Shown: positions 18,072 to 27,057 of the stretch, in pieces | Layout: each line of letters opens with the position of its first letter | Numbering within the stretch: the first letter of the stretch is position 1 | Program-made: the position numbers and the translations under genes | Notes under the pieces: model-generated | Told to the model about the DNA's origin: nothing | The model's input: only the letters and a program-made list of their open reading frames with translations | The model's database searches: none | DNA from: Parabacteroides sp. | Lineage (GTDB): Bacteria > Bacteroidota > Bacteroidia > Bacteroidales > Tannerellaceae | Reading direction: 5' to 3' | Length of the DNA: 64,000 nt | Assembly (NCBI GenBank): GCA_017481945.1 | Contig: JAFUOJ010000024.1 | Location: forward strand, 1 to 64,000

Positions 18072-18079
18072 TATCTTTG
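18072..18079 (+). promoter_or_regulatory. -7 box (TATCTTTG) for flavin reductase gene
   Basis: Exact match to TAnnTTTG, 23 bases ahead of the ATG. The -33 element is weak (TTTA at 18046-18049). Confidence 0.45.
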
Positions 18080-18101
18080 AATATTATTAATAAGAAGTAC
18101 A

Positions 18102-18608
18102 ATGATGAAAGCGATTGAACCAAGTCTGATTAAAGACAATTTTATTGAGATTATAGGAAAAGAGTGGATGTTAGTTAGTGCGGGTGACAAAACAAAGTTT
18201 AACACGATGACCGCCAGTTGGGGTGGAGTCGGTTTTTTGTGGAATAAACCGGTTGTTTTTGTATTCATTCGTCCGGAACGTTATACGCGTGAATTTATAG
18301 ACGCGAAAGGAGCTTTTACTCTTTCTTTTTTGGGTGAGGCTCATAAAGACGTACATAAAATCTGTGGGTCAAAGTCGGGACGTGAAATTGATAAAGTAGC
18401 TGCAACAGGGTTGACTCCCTATTTTACTGAACAGGGAAACCCTTGTTTTGAAGAAGCTCGTTTGACATTGGAATGTAAGACTTTGTATGTGACTAAAATG
18501 GATCCTGCTCATTTTGTAGATTCGACACTATGCGAAAAATGGTATGGTGAGAAGGGAGGCTTGCATAATGTTTATGTGGCTGAGATTTTAAATGCATGGG
18601 AAAAATAA
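18102..18608 (+). CDS. Flavin reductase-like FMN-binding protein
   Basis: A 168-residue split-barrel flavoprotein of the flavin reductase-like family. FNTMTASWGGVGFLWNKPVV is the typical early FMN-contact region, and TREFIDAKGAFTLSFL follows. Bacteroidota relatives are annotated flavin reductase or flavoredoxin; the electron partner is unknown. It could reduce free FMN or act as an electron carrier. The first two codons are both ATG, so the start may be one residue later. Monocistronic and convergent with the helix-hairpin-helix gene. Confidence 0.88.
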   Translation: MMKAIEPSLIKDNFIEIIGKEWMLVSAGDKTKFNTMTASWGGVGFLWNKPVVFVFIRPERYTREFIDAKGAFTLSFLGEAHKDVHKICGSKSGREIDKVAATGLTPYFTEQGNPCFEEARLTLECKTLYVTKMDPAHFVDSTLCEKWYGEKGGLHNVYVAEILNAWEK

Positions 18609-18635
18609 ATGCTCGTTAAGGTTATACTTAACGAA

Positions 18636-19394
18636 TCAAGAAGGGGGTGCAAATGATAGGTAAGGAGTCAAACGTTCCCTGTCTATATCGGAAAATTCTT
18701 CTAATAGAAGCAGATTCTCCCATCCGGAAAGTCTGCTTTTTTGTTTCCGTAGTCGTAGGAGGATTTGTACCTGTTGATAATTAAGGTAGGGATGTCTGAG
18801 AAGGTCTGCGGGGGGCAACGTATTCACATTCAGTTTCCGGAGATGAAGTGTATCAACAGCAAACCAGGGGACAAGTGCTTCATAACGTTCTGAATCCATT
18901 CCATAGACCTCTTTCAATTGGTTAATAGAATAGAAACCTCCTAATAGCTCTCTGTATTTTATGATTCGGCGGGCAAAAGTACTGCCAATACCGGGAACTT
19001 TTTTTAGAGTGGTTGTGTCGGCTGTGTTCAATTCTACTAATGTACCGGCTGGAAACTTTTCGCTTGAAGGATAGGAGAAATATTTTTCTCTTTTTCTTTT
19101 TGAAGCATAATAGCTCTTTTGAGGAGAGTTTAATTTCTTTCCTATTGATGAAGAAATCTTTTTTGTAGAGTGGGTATTTTCTTTCTTCTCAGGGATATTT
19201 TTTTCGTTGCCGACCCAATTGGATTTGGCTGCCGAGGAAATTTTAGTTCGGTCGGCAGCCGTTTCTGAATGGGTCGGCAACGGATTTTCTTCTTTTAGGA
19301 GTAAAAGAATCCATGAGAGGGTAATGAGAAAGAGGAGTAAGGTAAAAGCTCGTCTTTCACCTTTGGAAAAATAAAAGAAGTCACGCCAATTCAT
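18636..19394 (-). CDS. Membrane-anchored helix-hairpin-helix protein (ComEA-like)
   Basis: A 252-residue protein with one N-terminal membrane segment (about 17-33, FTLLLFLITLSWILLLL), a basic disordered linker (about 40-115) and tandem helix-hairpin-helix motifs. The first is VELNTADTTTLKKVPGIGST (about 120-139), and the second is around LNVNTLPPADLLRHPYL. This is the layout of ComEA-type DNA-binding proteins. The gene carries a nested inverted repeat (19206-19281) inside the linker-coding part that matches intergenic repeats elsewhere in the window. Role in DNA uptake is inferred only; Bacteroidota have many such proteins of unknown role. Confidence 0.85.
   Translation of the reverse strand: MNWRDFFYFSKGERRAFTLLLFLITLSWILLLLKEENPLPTHSETAADRTKISSAAKSNWVGNEKNIPEKKENTHSTKKISSSIGKKLNSPQKSYYASKRKREKYFSYPSSEKFPAGTLVELNTADTTTLKKVPGIGSTFARRIIKYRELLGGFYSINQLKEVYGMDSERYEALVPWFAVDTLHLRKLNVNTLPPADLLRHPYLNYQQVQILLRLRKQKSRLSGWENLLLLEEFSDIDRERLTPYLSFAPPS
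19206..19281. repeat. Nested inverted repeat inside a coding region
   Basis: GTTGCCGACCCA (19206-19217) pairs with TGGGTCGGCAAC (19270-19281), 12 bp perfect. GGCTGCCGA (19227-19235) pairs with TCGGCAGCC (19252-19260), 9 bp perfect. Both share the same centre (19243.5). Same-orientation cores recur every 22 bp (19209/19231 and 19251/19273). The sequence family is that of the 10411 array. Confidence 0.85.
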
Positions 19395-19412
19395 AGTTAA
19401 ATATATTGTTTG

Positions 19413-19748
19413 TTATAGTTTGATCTTTCGTCTTTTTTGAATATTTGAAATACTTTCTCGATAAGATATAATGTCGAGTACTTCAATGCGAGTTGCCATA
19501 ATACGATATAAGATAAAGTGAGCCGGTAATAAAATGATACGGTACTTTTTACTGATTGTTGGTATATATCGACATTCTGGATGTACTAAATATCTATAAG
19601 GAAGTTTTTGAAGTTCTTCATAGATAAGGCATTCATATTTTAAGGCTTGATATTCTCCGAATTGATCTATCCCATAATCAAAGGTTTTCTTTGCACTTTC
19701 ATAGAACAATTGAGAAATAGCTATAGGCCGTATTTTCGTTTTTTCCAT
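19413..19748 (-). CDS. ParE/RelE-superfamily toxin
   Basis: A 111-residue protein with the ParE-like pattern: an N-terminal helix pair (ISQLFYESAKKTFDYGIDQFG), then strand HPECRYIPTISKKYRIILLP and the C-terminal YRIMATRIEVLDIISYRES, as in type II toxins that hit gyrase or cut mRNA on the ribosome. Its start overlaps the end of the upstream antitoxin ORF by 28 bases, the usual antitoxin-first arrangement. Which of the two ParE or RelE activities it has cannot be told from sequence. Confidence 0.8.
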   Translation of the reverse strand: MEKTKIRPIAISQLFYESAKKTFDYGIDQFGEYQALKYECLIYEELQKLPYRYLVHPECRYIPTISKKYRIILLPAHFILYRIMATRIEVLDIISYRESISNIQKRRKIKL

Positions 19749-19888
19749 TCTTGCATCTTTTGATTGAATTCTTTTAAAGTGTAGAATGGCCCTTCTTCGG
19801 CTTTATGAACACGTGTCAAAAATTCCCGATGTGTCATATTAAGACCGGGAAGTAATTTTTCCTTTTTTCTACTGGTTTTGATTTCCAT
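19721..19888 (-). CDS. Putative antitoxin paired with ParE-like toxin
   Basis: A small basic protein of 55 residues from ATG 19888 (MEIKTSRKKEKLLPGLNMTH). The frame is open 63 bases further upstream, but that extension has no homology-like content. It contains SREEF-like PGLNMTHREFLTRVHKAEEGPF and KEFNQKMQEW, consistent with the short antitoxins that precede ParE genes in Bacteroidota. Overlap with the toxin start implies translational coupling. Confidence 0.7.
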   Translation of the reverse strand: MEIKTSRKKEKLLPGLNMTHREFLTRVHKAEEGPFYTLKEFNQKMQEWKKRKYGL

Positions 19889-19969
19889 ATACTGATGTTT
19901 ATTAAAATAAATACTGTTTTGCAAAGATAGGAGTTCCCTGTAGATACACAAGGAACTCCCGTTTTATTT

Positions 19970-21337
19970 TTAAAATAGTTCAATAATGCGGTGGATAAGT
20001 CCTGATTCGTTGAGAAAGATCAAACCAATGGCTACCGGTGCAATGTATTTCATGAAGAAAGCATACGTATTGAAAAAAAGAAAAGGTATTGTTCCTTCAT
20101 TTGTTAGCTCTGCTTTCAATATTTTTCGATCGATACGAGTCCCGACAAAAATACAAATCAACATACCTCCTAATGGTAACATGATTTTGGCTGTAAGGTA
20201 ATCCAATGCGTCAAAGAAAATCATTCCACCAATCGTGTATTCTTTTAGAAGACCGAATGAGAGAGAACTGATAACGCCAAATACTAATACACCGGCAGAA
20301 ACAAACCAAGCGGCCCGTTTACGCGATACGTTATACTCTTCGTGTACATAGGCAGTTGCTACTTCATGTAAAGAGATGGTAGATGTTAACGCTGCTAATG
20401 CTAATAGAATGAAGAACACGGCTGACCATAACCAACCCATTGGAAGTTGTTCAAAAACATTAGGAAGTGTGATAAACACCAGCTCTGGTCCGGCTGTTGG
20501 AGCAATACCGAAACTGAATACTGCTGGGAAAATCATTACTCCGGCAAGCACGGCAACTAACGTATCTAATATTGTTACTTGCAAAGCTGTTGTTTGTAAG
20601 TTGGTATCTTGTTTGAAATAGGAGGCATAAGTTATCAAACATCCCATTCCGATACTTAGAGAGAAAAAGGCTTGTCCCATAGCACTTAGGACAACAGATG
20701 AAGTAATCTTGCTAAAATCCGGTTTGAATAGGAATGTTAATCCTTCTCCAGCATTGGGAAGTGTGACAGAACGAATACAGAGCGCGATTAGGATTAAGAA
20801 AAGTAGTGGCATCATGACCTTAGAAGCGCGTTCAATACCTTTTTTTACTCCGGATACAATGATAATATGAGTCATCGCTATAAAGACGAATGTCCAGATA
20901 ATAGGGCGTAATGCATCAGATGAGAAGTTGGTGAATTCTGCCTTAAAATCCGCTGCACTTTTTCCAATGAGCGAACCACTGAAAGCTTGCATGATGTATT
21001 CGAGGGTCCAGCCGGATACGACTGAATAAAATCCCAATATCAAGAATGCGGCTAATACTCCATTGTATCCGATGATACTCCATTTTGTTCCGGGAGCCAT
21101 AATCTTAAATGCTCCTGCTGCATTTCGATGAGAATGACGTCCGATGAAAAACTCTGTAATCATAACGGGAAGTCCTAATAATAGAATGCAAAGTAAATAG
21201 ACTAATAAAAAAGCCGCTCCTCCATTGGAGCCGAGCATATAAGGAAAACGCCAAATGTTTCCTAAACCGACAGCACAACCAACGGTGGCTAAAATAACTC
21301 CTAATTTACTACCGAATGTAACTCTTTGGTTAGACAT
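19970..21337 (-). CDS. Sodium-dependent transporter, NSS (SNF) family
   Basis: A 455-residue inner-membrane Na+ symporter of the neurotransmitter:sodium family (LeuT fold), importing an amino acid or similar amine. The diagnostic start FGSKLGVILATVGCAVGLGNIWRFPYMLGSNGG contains the substrate and Na+ site of segment 1 (I quote only GCAVGLGNIWRFPYM). There are about eleven to twelve membrane segments, and SIGMGCLITYASYF is the segment-6 unwound region. Length fits prokaryotic members. Substrate unknown. No partner gene in tight linkage. Confidence 0.95.
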   Translation of the reverse strand: MSNQRVTFGSKLGVILATVGCAVGLGNIWRFPYMLGSNGGAAFLLVYLLCILLLGLPVMITEFFIGRHSHRNAAGAFKIMAPGTKWSIIGYNGVLAAFLILGFYSVVSGWTLEYIMQAFSGSLIGKSAADFKAEFTNFSSDALRPIIWTFVFIAMTHIIIVSGVKKGIERASKVMMPLLFLILIALCIRSVTLPNAGEGLTFLFKPDFSKITSSVVLSAMGQAFFSLSIGMGCLITYASYFKQDTNLQTTALQVTILDTLVAVLAGVMIFPAVFSFGIAPTAGPELVFITLPNVFEQLPMGWLWSAVFFILLALAALTSTISLHEVATAYVHEEYNVSRKRAAWFVSAGVLVFGVISSLSFGLLKEYTIGGMIFFDALDYLTAKIMLPLGGMLICIFVGTRIDRKILKAELTNEGTIPFLFFNTYAFFMKYIAPVAIGLIFLNESGLIHRIIELF

Positions 21338-21393
21338 ATTTAGATTGATTTGTTATAAGTAATAATTGATTTGAAAATCTATGCTTTGTGTAT

Positions 21394-22050
21394 TTAATTA
21401 TCTACAGTTCTGCCATCTTTGATATGAATCACCCGATCTGTATTTGTCGCCAACTGTTCGTCGTGTGTAACGATGACAAATGTTTGATTCATTTGGTCAC
21501 GTAGGTCAAAGAATAGTTGATGTAACTCTTCTTTGTTTTGAGAATCCAAACTACCGGAGGGTTCGTCTGCAAGGATAACTGCCGGATTATTTATTAATGC
21601 ACGAGCTACAGCTACTCGTTGTTTCTCACCACCGGAGAGTTCATTTGGTTTGTGCGACATTCGATCACTTAAATTCAAGAAATCCAGAATCTCTTTGGCT
21701 CTTTTCTCTGCTGCCGTCGATTTCTCTTTGGCAATCAGTGCCGGGATCATCACATTCTCTAAAGCAGTAAACTCCGGTAGTAGTTGATGGAATTGAAAGA
21801 CAAAACCTATGTTTTGATTTCTGAAAGAAGCTAATTTCTTTTCAGAAAGACATACAGTTTCTACACCGTTAATAAAGAGTGTTCCGCTATCCGGTACGTC
21901 CAATGTCCCAAGAATCTGTAGTAAAGTTGTTTTACCAGCTCCACTTGGGCCGACGATGGCTACGACTTCCCCTTTATTAATCGTTAGATCAATACCCTTA
22001 AGTACTTGTAAAGAGCCGAAGCTCTTAGTAATTCCTTCCGTTCTAATCAT
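21394..22050 (-). CDS. ABC transporter ATP-binding protein, LolD/MacB type
   Basis: A 218-residue ATPase with Walker [14 protein letters not shown]-loop in [11 protein letters not shown], signature [15 protein letters not shown], Walker [10 protein letters not shown] and H-loop [24 protein letters not shown] is typical of the LolD/MacB subfamily, which drives lipoprotein release or substrate extrusion with a separate FtsX-like permease. No permease is nearby, as is common for Bacteroidota lolD. Its ATG overlaps the stop of tcdA by 8 bases, so the two are co-translated. Confidence 0.92.
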   Translation of the reverse strand: MIRTEGITKSFGSLQVLKGIDLTINKGEVVAIVGPSGAGKTTLLQILGTLDVPDSGTLFINGVETVCLSEKKLASFRNQNIGFVFQFHQLLPEFTALENVMIPALIAKEKSTAAEKRAKEILDFLNLSDRMSHKPNELSGGEKQRVAVARALINNPAVILADEPSGSLDSQNKEELHQLFFDLRDQMNQTFVIVTHDEQLATNTDRVIHIKDGRTVDN

Positions 22051-22771
22051 AATTAGTTACCAACTTATTAATCACGTATGCTGATAAGTAGCAGCCAAAC
22101 ATTGCAGGCATATAAGATACCGTTCCTGTTGTAGTTCGTTTGCAAGTTTCCCCTTCTATCTCTACGACCGCATTAGAATTGGCCATTTCTGTTGAGAAGA
22201 CAACGGGAATCCCTTTATTTACTCCTAATCCATGTAAACGTTTACGTACTGCTTTTGCCAGTGCGCAATTGCAAGTCTTGGAAATATCGGCTACTTTAAT
22301 TTGAGCTGGGTCCATTTTGGCTCCGGCTCCCATGGAAGAGACGATAGGAATACCTCTCTTATAGGCGTGATAGAGTAGAAAAACTTTTGGACTCAGGGAA
22401 TCAATGGCGTCAATAACAAAGTTATATTGGACGGCAGATAAAACCTCTTCCGTTCGTTCATCCCGTAAAAATTCATTTAAAACAGTGAGTTTCAAATCGG
22501 GATTAATATCTAATAAACGCTTGGCTACAACTTCGGCTTTTTGCATTCCGAGTGTGGAATGTAGTGCTGGAAGTTGTCGGTTGATATTACTTTCGTTGAC
22601 TGTATCAGCGTCAACAATCGTCATTTGCCCGACACCTGCCCGACAAATCTGTTCAGCTGCGTATGCTCCTACACCACCTAATCCCACAACTAATACATGG
22701 CTGTGCGCCAGTTTCTCCATGTTGTTGGCTCCCAATAGAAGCTCTGTCCGTGTGTTCCAATTGTAACTCAT
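22043..22771 (-). CDS. tcdA: tRNA threonylcarbamoyladenosine dehydratase
   Basis: A 242-residue ThiF/E1-like ATPase that cyclises t6A37 of tRNA to ct6A. Nucleotide-binding motif [21 protein letters not shown] (positions about 29-49; quoted part [11 protein letters not shown]), then [13 protein letters not shown] with the Arg finger, and [11 protein letters not shown]. Length matches TcdA (CsdL). A molybdopterin or thiamine ThiF is less likely given this length and the [19 protein letters not shown] ending. A minus-strand TACTTTTG (22784-22777) sits only 6 bases before the ATG; if used, the message would be nearly leaderless. Confidence 0.9.
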   Translation of the reverse strand: MSYNWNTRTELLLGANNMEKLAHSHVLVVGLGGVGAYAAEQICRAGVGQMTIVDADTVNESNINRQLPALHSTLGMQKAEVVAKRLLDINPDLKLTVLNEFLRDERTEEVLSAVQYNFVIDAIDSLSPKVFLLYHAYKRGIPIVSSMGAGAKMDPAQIKVADISKTCNCALAKAVRKRLHGLGVNKGIPVVFSTEMANSNAVVEIEGETCKRTTTGTVSYMPAMFGCYLSAYVINKLVTNYD

Positions 22772-22924
22772 GTGTGCAAAAGTAATAAATCAATCAGAAA
22801 CAGATGGGCTTTTATACATCTTTGTTAGATTTTAATTCTTCCTTGTAACATGTTTGTAATATTCTTGTCATTTAGTCGAAATATCAGTTTTGGATATTTG
22901 TGCCGAAATCATAACAAACTATTT

Positions 22925-25180
22925 ATGGAGACGTTTTATCTCTTTCTAATTATTTTTCTTTTTGTATTGGCAGTGTTTGACCTGTCAGTAGGTGTAAGTA
23001 ACGACGCGGTAAACTTCTTAAATTCAGCGATTGGCTCAAAGGCTGCGTCTTTTAAAGTGATTATGGTAATTGCTGCAATTGGTATCTTTGTTGGTGCTTC
23101 TTTATCCAATGGGATGATGGATATTGCTCGGCATGGGATTTACCAACCGCAACATTTCTATTTTTCAGAGATTATGTGTATTCTGTTGGCAGTAATGTTG
23201 ACGGATGTTGTGCTGTTGGATGTATTTAATTCGTTAGGTATGCCGACTTCTACAACTGTTTCTTTGGTGTTTGAATTATTGGGAGGTACGGTAGCTATCG
23301 CTTTGATTAAAATAGCAAACTCAGACGGCTTGTTACAATTCGGGGATCTGTTGAATACAGATAAGGCGTTGACGGTGATTATGGCTATCTTTTTATCGGT
23401 AGCAATTGCATTTTTCTTCGGAATGGTGGTGCAGTACATTTCTCGCTTGATTTTTACCTTTAATTATAAGAAACATGCTAATTACTTCATCGGACTGTTT
23501 GGCGGTTTAGCAGCAACTTCGATCCTTTATTTCATGCTAATCAAGGGATTGAAGGAAAGTTCTTTTATGGAAGGTGATTTTAAGACAATGGTGTATAGCA
23601 ATACTGATAAGATTGTATGGGGTGCACTTATTGTCTTTACGGTTTTAATGCAGGTTCTTCATTGGTTGAAAGTAAATGTATTTAAAGTTGTAATCTTGAT
23701 GGGTACGTTTGCTTTAGCATTGGCTTTTGCTGGTAATGACCTTGTGAATTTTATTGGAGTACCATTGGTTGGTTTCTCTTCTTATATGGATTTGACAGCA
23801 CAAGGGGGAACTGTAACACCTGAAACTTTCTTAATGGAATCGTTATTGGAACCGGCAAGAACTCCTTGGTATTTTTTGGTTGGTTCGGGTCTTGTGATGG
23901 TGATAGCTTTAGCTACTTCTAAAAAAGCACATGCTGTGATTAAAACGTCAGTGGATCTTTCTCGCCAGTCAGATGGAAATGAAAGCTTTGGAACGTCACC
24001 AGTTGCTCGTGTATTGGTACGTACTTGTAATAATGCTTCTCGTACAATTCTAAGTGTGATACCGCCACGTGTGAAAGACTGGATAGATAGCCGTTTTAAC
24101 AATGAGGAGATTATATTGGAAGAGAAAGCTAGCTTCGATTTGGTTCGTGCTTCTGTGAATGTCGTGTTAGCCGGCTTATTGATTGCTGCCGGAACCTCTT
24201 TGAAGTTACCTTTATCAACTACTTATGTAGCGTTTATGGTGGCTATGGGTAGTTCTTTAGCAGACCGAGCTTGGGGTCGAGAGAGTGCGGTGTATCGTAT
24301 TACCGGTGTCCTTTCTGTGATTGGTGGTTGGTTTATTACGGCTGGTGCTGCTTTTACCATCTGTTTCTTAGTAGCTCTGTTGATTTATATAGGAGGTATC
24401 GTAGCTATGATTGCTATGGTAGGGTTAGCTGTTTATATGCTAATTCGTAACCAGATTCTTTATAAGAAAAGAATGAAAAAACAAGCTATGCAAGAGGAGG
24501 TAGATTCTACGATTTCCAGATTGCGTGAGACAACAGATAAACGAGAAGCTCTTTCTTTGTTCCGCGAACACAGTCGTGAAGAGTTATGTAATGTATTAAA
24601 TTTTGCTTCAGATGTGATAGGACGTTCCGTTTATAGCTTTATGGATGAAAACTTGCGTGAGCTTCGAAAGATAATCGGGGAATTAGAAGAAGAAAAGAAT
24701 TATTTGAAGCAAGTGAAACGAGTAGGTACATTAGGAGTGACACAGTTAGAGCATGATATCGCTGTAGATAAGGGGCTTTATTATTATCAAGGTAATGATT
24801 TTGCCAGTGAAATAGTATTCAGTATCCGTCGTTTGACAGAACCTTGTAAGGAACATGTAGATAACCATTTCAGTCCTTTGAATGATGTTCAGAAAGAGGA
24901 TTTTGGAAAAATGACGAATGATATAGTTTCTTTCCTTAAACAATGCTCAGGGATGATTGAAAGCAATGACTATCATCGAATGGACGATCAGATTAATGAA
25001 TCGGTGGAATTATCTAATCAATTGACAGCATTGAAGAAAGGAGAATTGAAACGTATTCAGGGGCATACAGGTAGTACTAAAGTTAGTATGGTTTATCTAA
25101 CTATGGTACAGGAGGCTCAAAACGTAGTTATCTTCACTGCAAATCTATTGAAAGTAAGTCGGAAGTTCCAGGTGGAGTAA
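22925..25180 (+). CDS. PiT family inorganic phosphate transporter with PhoU-like tail
   Basis: A 751-residue Na+/H+-coupled phosphate permease (from ATG 22925). The frame is open from 22850, but the added 25 residues are hydrophilic-mixed and unlike a PiT start. Signature halves are VSNDAVNFLNSAIGSKAAS (N-terminal repeat) and FAGNDLVNFIGVPLVGFSS with LPLSTTYVAFMVAMGSSLAD. After about residue 530 the protein turns hydrophilic and helical (SRLRETTDKREALSLF..., VSRKFQVE end), which resembles a PhoU-like regulatory domain fused to the permease, common in Bacteroidota. Divergent from tcdA. Confidence 0.93.
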   Translation: METFYLFLIIFLFVLAVFDLSVGVSNDAVNFLNSAIGSKAASFKVIMVIAAIGIFVGASLSNGMMDIARHGIYQPQHFYFSEIMCILLAVMLTDVVLLDVFNSLGMPTSTTVSLVFELLGGTVAIALIKIANSDGLLQFGDLLNTDKALTVIMAIFLSVAIAFFFGMVVQYISRLIFTFNYKKHANYFIGLFGGLAATSILYFMLIKGLKESSFMEGDFKTMVYSNTDKIVWGALIVFTVLMQVLHWLKVNVFKVVILMGTFALALAFAGNDLVNFIGVPLVGFSSYMDLTAQGGTVTPETFLMESLLEPARTPWYFLVGSGLVMVIALATSKKAHAVIKTSVDLSRQSDGNESFGTSPVARVLVRTCNNASRTILSVIPPRVKDWIDSRFNNEEIILEEKASFDLVRASVNVVLAGLLIAAGTSLKLPLSTTYVAFMVAMGSSLADRAWGRESAVYRITGVLSVIGGWFITAGAAFTICFLVALLIYIGGIVAMIAMVGLAVYMLIRNQILYKKRMKKQAMQEEVDSTISRLRETTDKREALSLFREHSREELCNVLNFASDVIGRSVYSFMDENLRELRKIIGELEEEKNYLKQVKRVGTLGVTQLEHDIAVDKGLYYYQGNDFASEIVFSIRRLTEPCKEHVDNHFSPLNDVQKEDFGKMTNDIVSFLKQCSGMIESNDYHRMDDQINESVELSNQLTALKKGELKRIQGHTGSTKVSMVYLTMVQEAQNVVIFTANLLKVSRKFQVE

Positions 25181-25200
25181 AGACAGTAATATAGCTATTA

Positions 25201-25250
25201 TACCCTCTCCTTGATTATCTATATTAAGGAGGGGGTATTTTATTTTTTGA
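25201..25250 (+). terminator. Terminator after PiT gene
   Basis: TACCCTCTCCTT (25201-25212) pairs with AAGGAGGGGGTA (25226-25237) with one wobble, followed by a T-rich run. Confidence 0.85.
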
Positions 25251-25330
25251 ATTCTTGTTGGTTTGTCATTTCTTATATATCTCTCTTTTCTTAGTATATT
25301 TTTCTCCTTGTGAAAACTGTCCTAATATTT

Positions 25331-26953
25331 TTATTTTTTACACATCGAAATTACAAGTAATATCATAACATCGTAAAAAGCTAACATCATAACAATACCC
25401 AATGCTCCTATTGTTAGTGCCATTGCTAATATATAAATGAAAGAGAAAGCATGAAGTGAAATAATAACGACAGCTATCCATAAGAAAATACGTAGAGAGG
25501 TTATTTGTTCTAAAGTTAAAGCGATTGTAGTACAGGCCAATGGGATAAAGAACATCATATTCTCTCCGAAAGTAAGAAGTAGTAAAAGACTATAGATAAA
25601 TAAAATAGATAAAATGCTGTAAAGAGTCAGAGGGGAATGATACAACTGACATTTTGTGTAATAGAGAATAGTTGTAATACTCATTAATCCAATTGCTATA
25701 ACCATCACTTCATTGTCGAAAGGAATGCCTCCTATATTACCAAAAGGTTTAAAGTACACTCCTGCTATGTAGGCACAAAACCACGCGATTAATTCTCCAA
25801 TTACTAACGTCCCTAAAGAAAGGGTTATTAGTATGCCTGATTGTTTGATTAAACTTGAGAATTTAAATTGTTGTTTCTTTATCTTCTGATATAAGGTAAA
25901 CAGGAATAAGATGAAAATTACGATATTCGATAATTGATAATATTCTTTAGAGCAATTGAAGAATCCTAAAAGAGGAATAGTAAAGTAGACCGTATCTTCT
26001 TTGGATGAAAAATAATCTTTGTCTTTATAGATCGGATTAATTAAATAGTGTGTAATTATGGGTACTATTTGTTCCCCATAATGTTGGATAGAAACTTCGT
26101 TGATATTATCTAAATGATCTAATTCCGTATGATAATGATTCACGTCGGCTATAACAGAGAAGTTAAACCCAGGAATAGTATCTTTAATGATCGTAAAGTC
26201 TGTATCGTTAGGCATGAATTTATAGACAACACTGGTTAACGAGTAGGTGTAAGGATATTGAGCATAATTACCGTATAACTCCATTAATTGCTTGTTACCC
26301 GGGGAGGTCTCAAACAAAAGAACAGGTCCGTATGTTCCTCTGGCTTCCACATTAATGGCTAATCCTACATTTTTAAAGATTTCTTTGTTGTATTTGTAAG
26401 CTACTTTCATACCAATCATACCAACCTCTTCTGCGTCAGTAAATAATACTCTTATCCCTTGGGTCCAGTCTTTTCTGTCTTTTAATACTTGATAGAGACA
26501 CTCTAATATAACACCAACTCCATATCCGTCATCTCCAGCCCCGAAAGAACTCACAATTCTCTGTTTACGTTTCATTGGATATTTGGAATCATAATGTGCT
26601 ATAAGCAATAAGTAAGTTGTATCTTTTGATTCTTTTAAAGGTGGAAATTCTGCAACGATATTGTTTGCGTCAAAAGTATATCCTTTAGCCTTTTGAGAAG
26701 GATAATGATAGGTTTGTAAATTACCTCCTAATGATTTAAGTTTTTCTTTAAGATAGTTATATACGGTAGTTCTGGCTTCTATATGTGCTACTGAATGGGG
26801 TTCATGTGCTATTACTTTTAGATCTTCAACAACCCGTGCAGAAGAAAAGCCCTCATAGTCTTTCTTTTGGGGAGAAGGTAATGTCCATTGATAAACCGTA
26901 AAGGCTGATAGAATAAGGATTATACATAATAAAATTGAGTAAGATCTGTTCAT
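25331..26953 (-). CDS. M28 family metallopeptidase with C-terminal membrane domain
   Basis: A 540-residue membrane protease. From ATG 26953 it starts with one membrane anchor (SILLCIILILSAFTVYQWTL). An M28 aminopeptidase domain (about 50-330) has the two-zinc ligands in LIAHYDSK, GAGDDGYGVG, DAEEVGM, NVEARGT and HYHTELD. The last 200 residues form several hydrophobic segments. The frame is open to 27169, but a full promoter lies at 26980-27011, between the two candidate starts, which supports 26953. The active site would face the periplasm. Relatives are annotated M28 peptidases or glutaminyl-peptide cyclotransferases; the substrate is unknown. Confidence 0.9.
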   Translation of the reverse strand: MNRSYSILLCIILILSAFTVYQWTLPSPQKKDYEGFSSARVVEDLKVIAHEPHSVAHIEARTTVYNYLKEKLKSLGGNLQTYHYPSQKAKGYTFDANNIVAEFPPLKESKDTTYLLLIAHYDSKYPMKRKQRIVSSFGAGDDGYGVGVILECLYQVLKDRKDWTQGIRVLFTDAEEVGMIGMKVAYKYNKEIFKNVGLAINVEARGTYGPVLLFETSPGNKQLMELYGNYAQYPYTYSLTSVVYKFMPNDTDFTIIKDTIPGFNFSVIADVNHYHTELDHLDNINEVSIQHYGEQIVPIITHYLINPIYKDKDYFSSKEDTVYFTIPLLGFFNCSKEYYQLSNIVIFILFLFTLYQKIKKQQFKFSSLIKQSGILITLSLGTLVIGELIAWFCAYIAGVYFKPFGNIGGIPFDNEVMVIAIGLMSITTILYYTKCQLYHSPLTLYSILSILFIYSLLLLLTFGENMMFFIPLACTTIALTLEQITSLRIFLWIAVVIISLHAFSFIYILAMALTIGALGIVMMLAFYDVMILLVISMCKK

Positions 26954-26979
26954 AAAGAGTAAATAAATGGATTTGAAAA

Positions 26980-27011
26980 CAAAGATAAAGGATTGTATAG
27001 GAGAATACAAA
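26980..27011 (-). promoter_or_regulatory. Bacteroidota promoter for M28 peptidase
   Basis: On the minus strand TTTG (27011-27008) and TATCTTTG (26987-26980) are 20 bases apart, a full consensus. It lies downstream of the longest ORF start and upstream of ATG 26953, which decides the start. Confidence 0.65.
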
Positions 27012-27057
27012 TAAAAACTTTTTGTTTCTTTGTAGATAAATATTAATAGGATCGTTT

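Noticed and set aside
22850-22924. Longer N-terminus of the PiT transporter
   Set aside because: The added residues do not resemble a PiT start; ATG 22925 fits the family.
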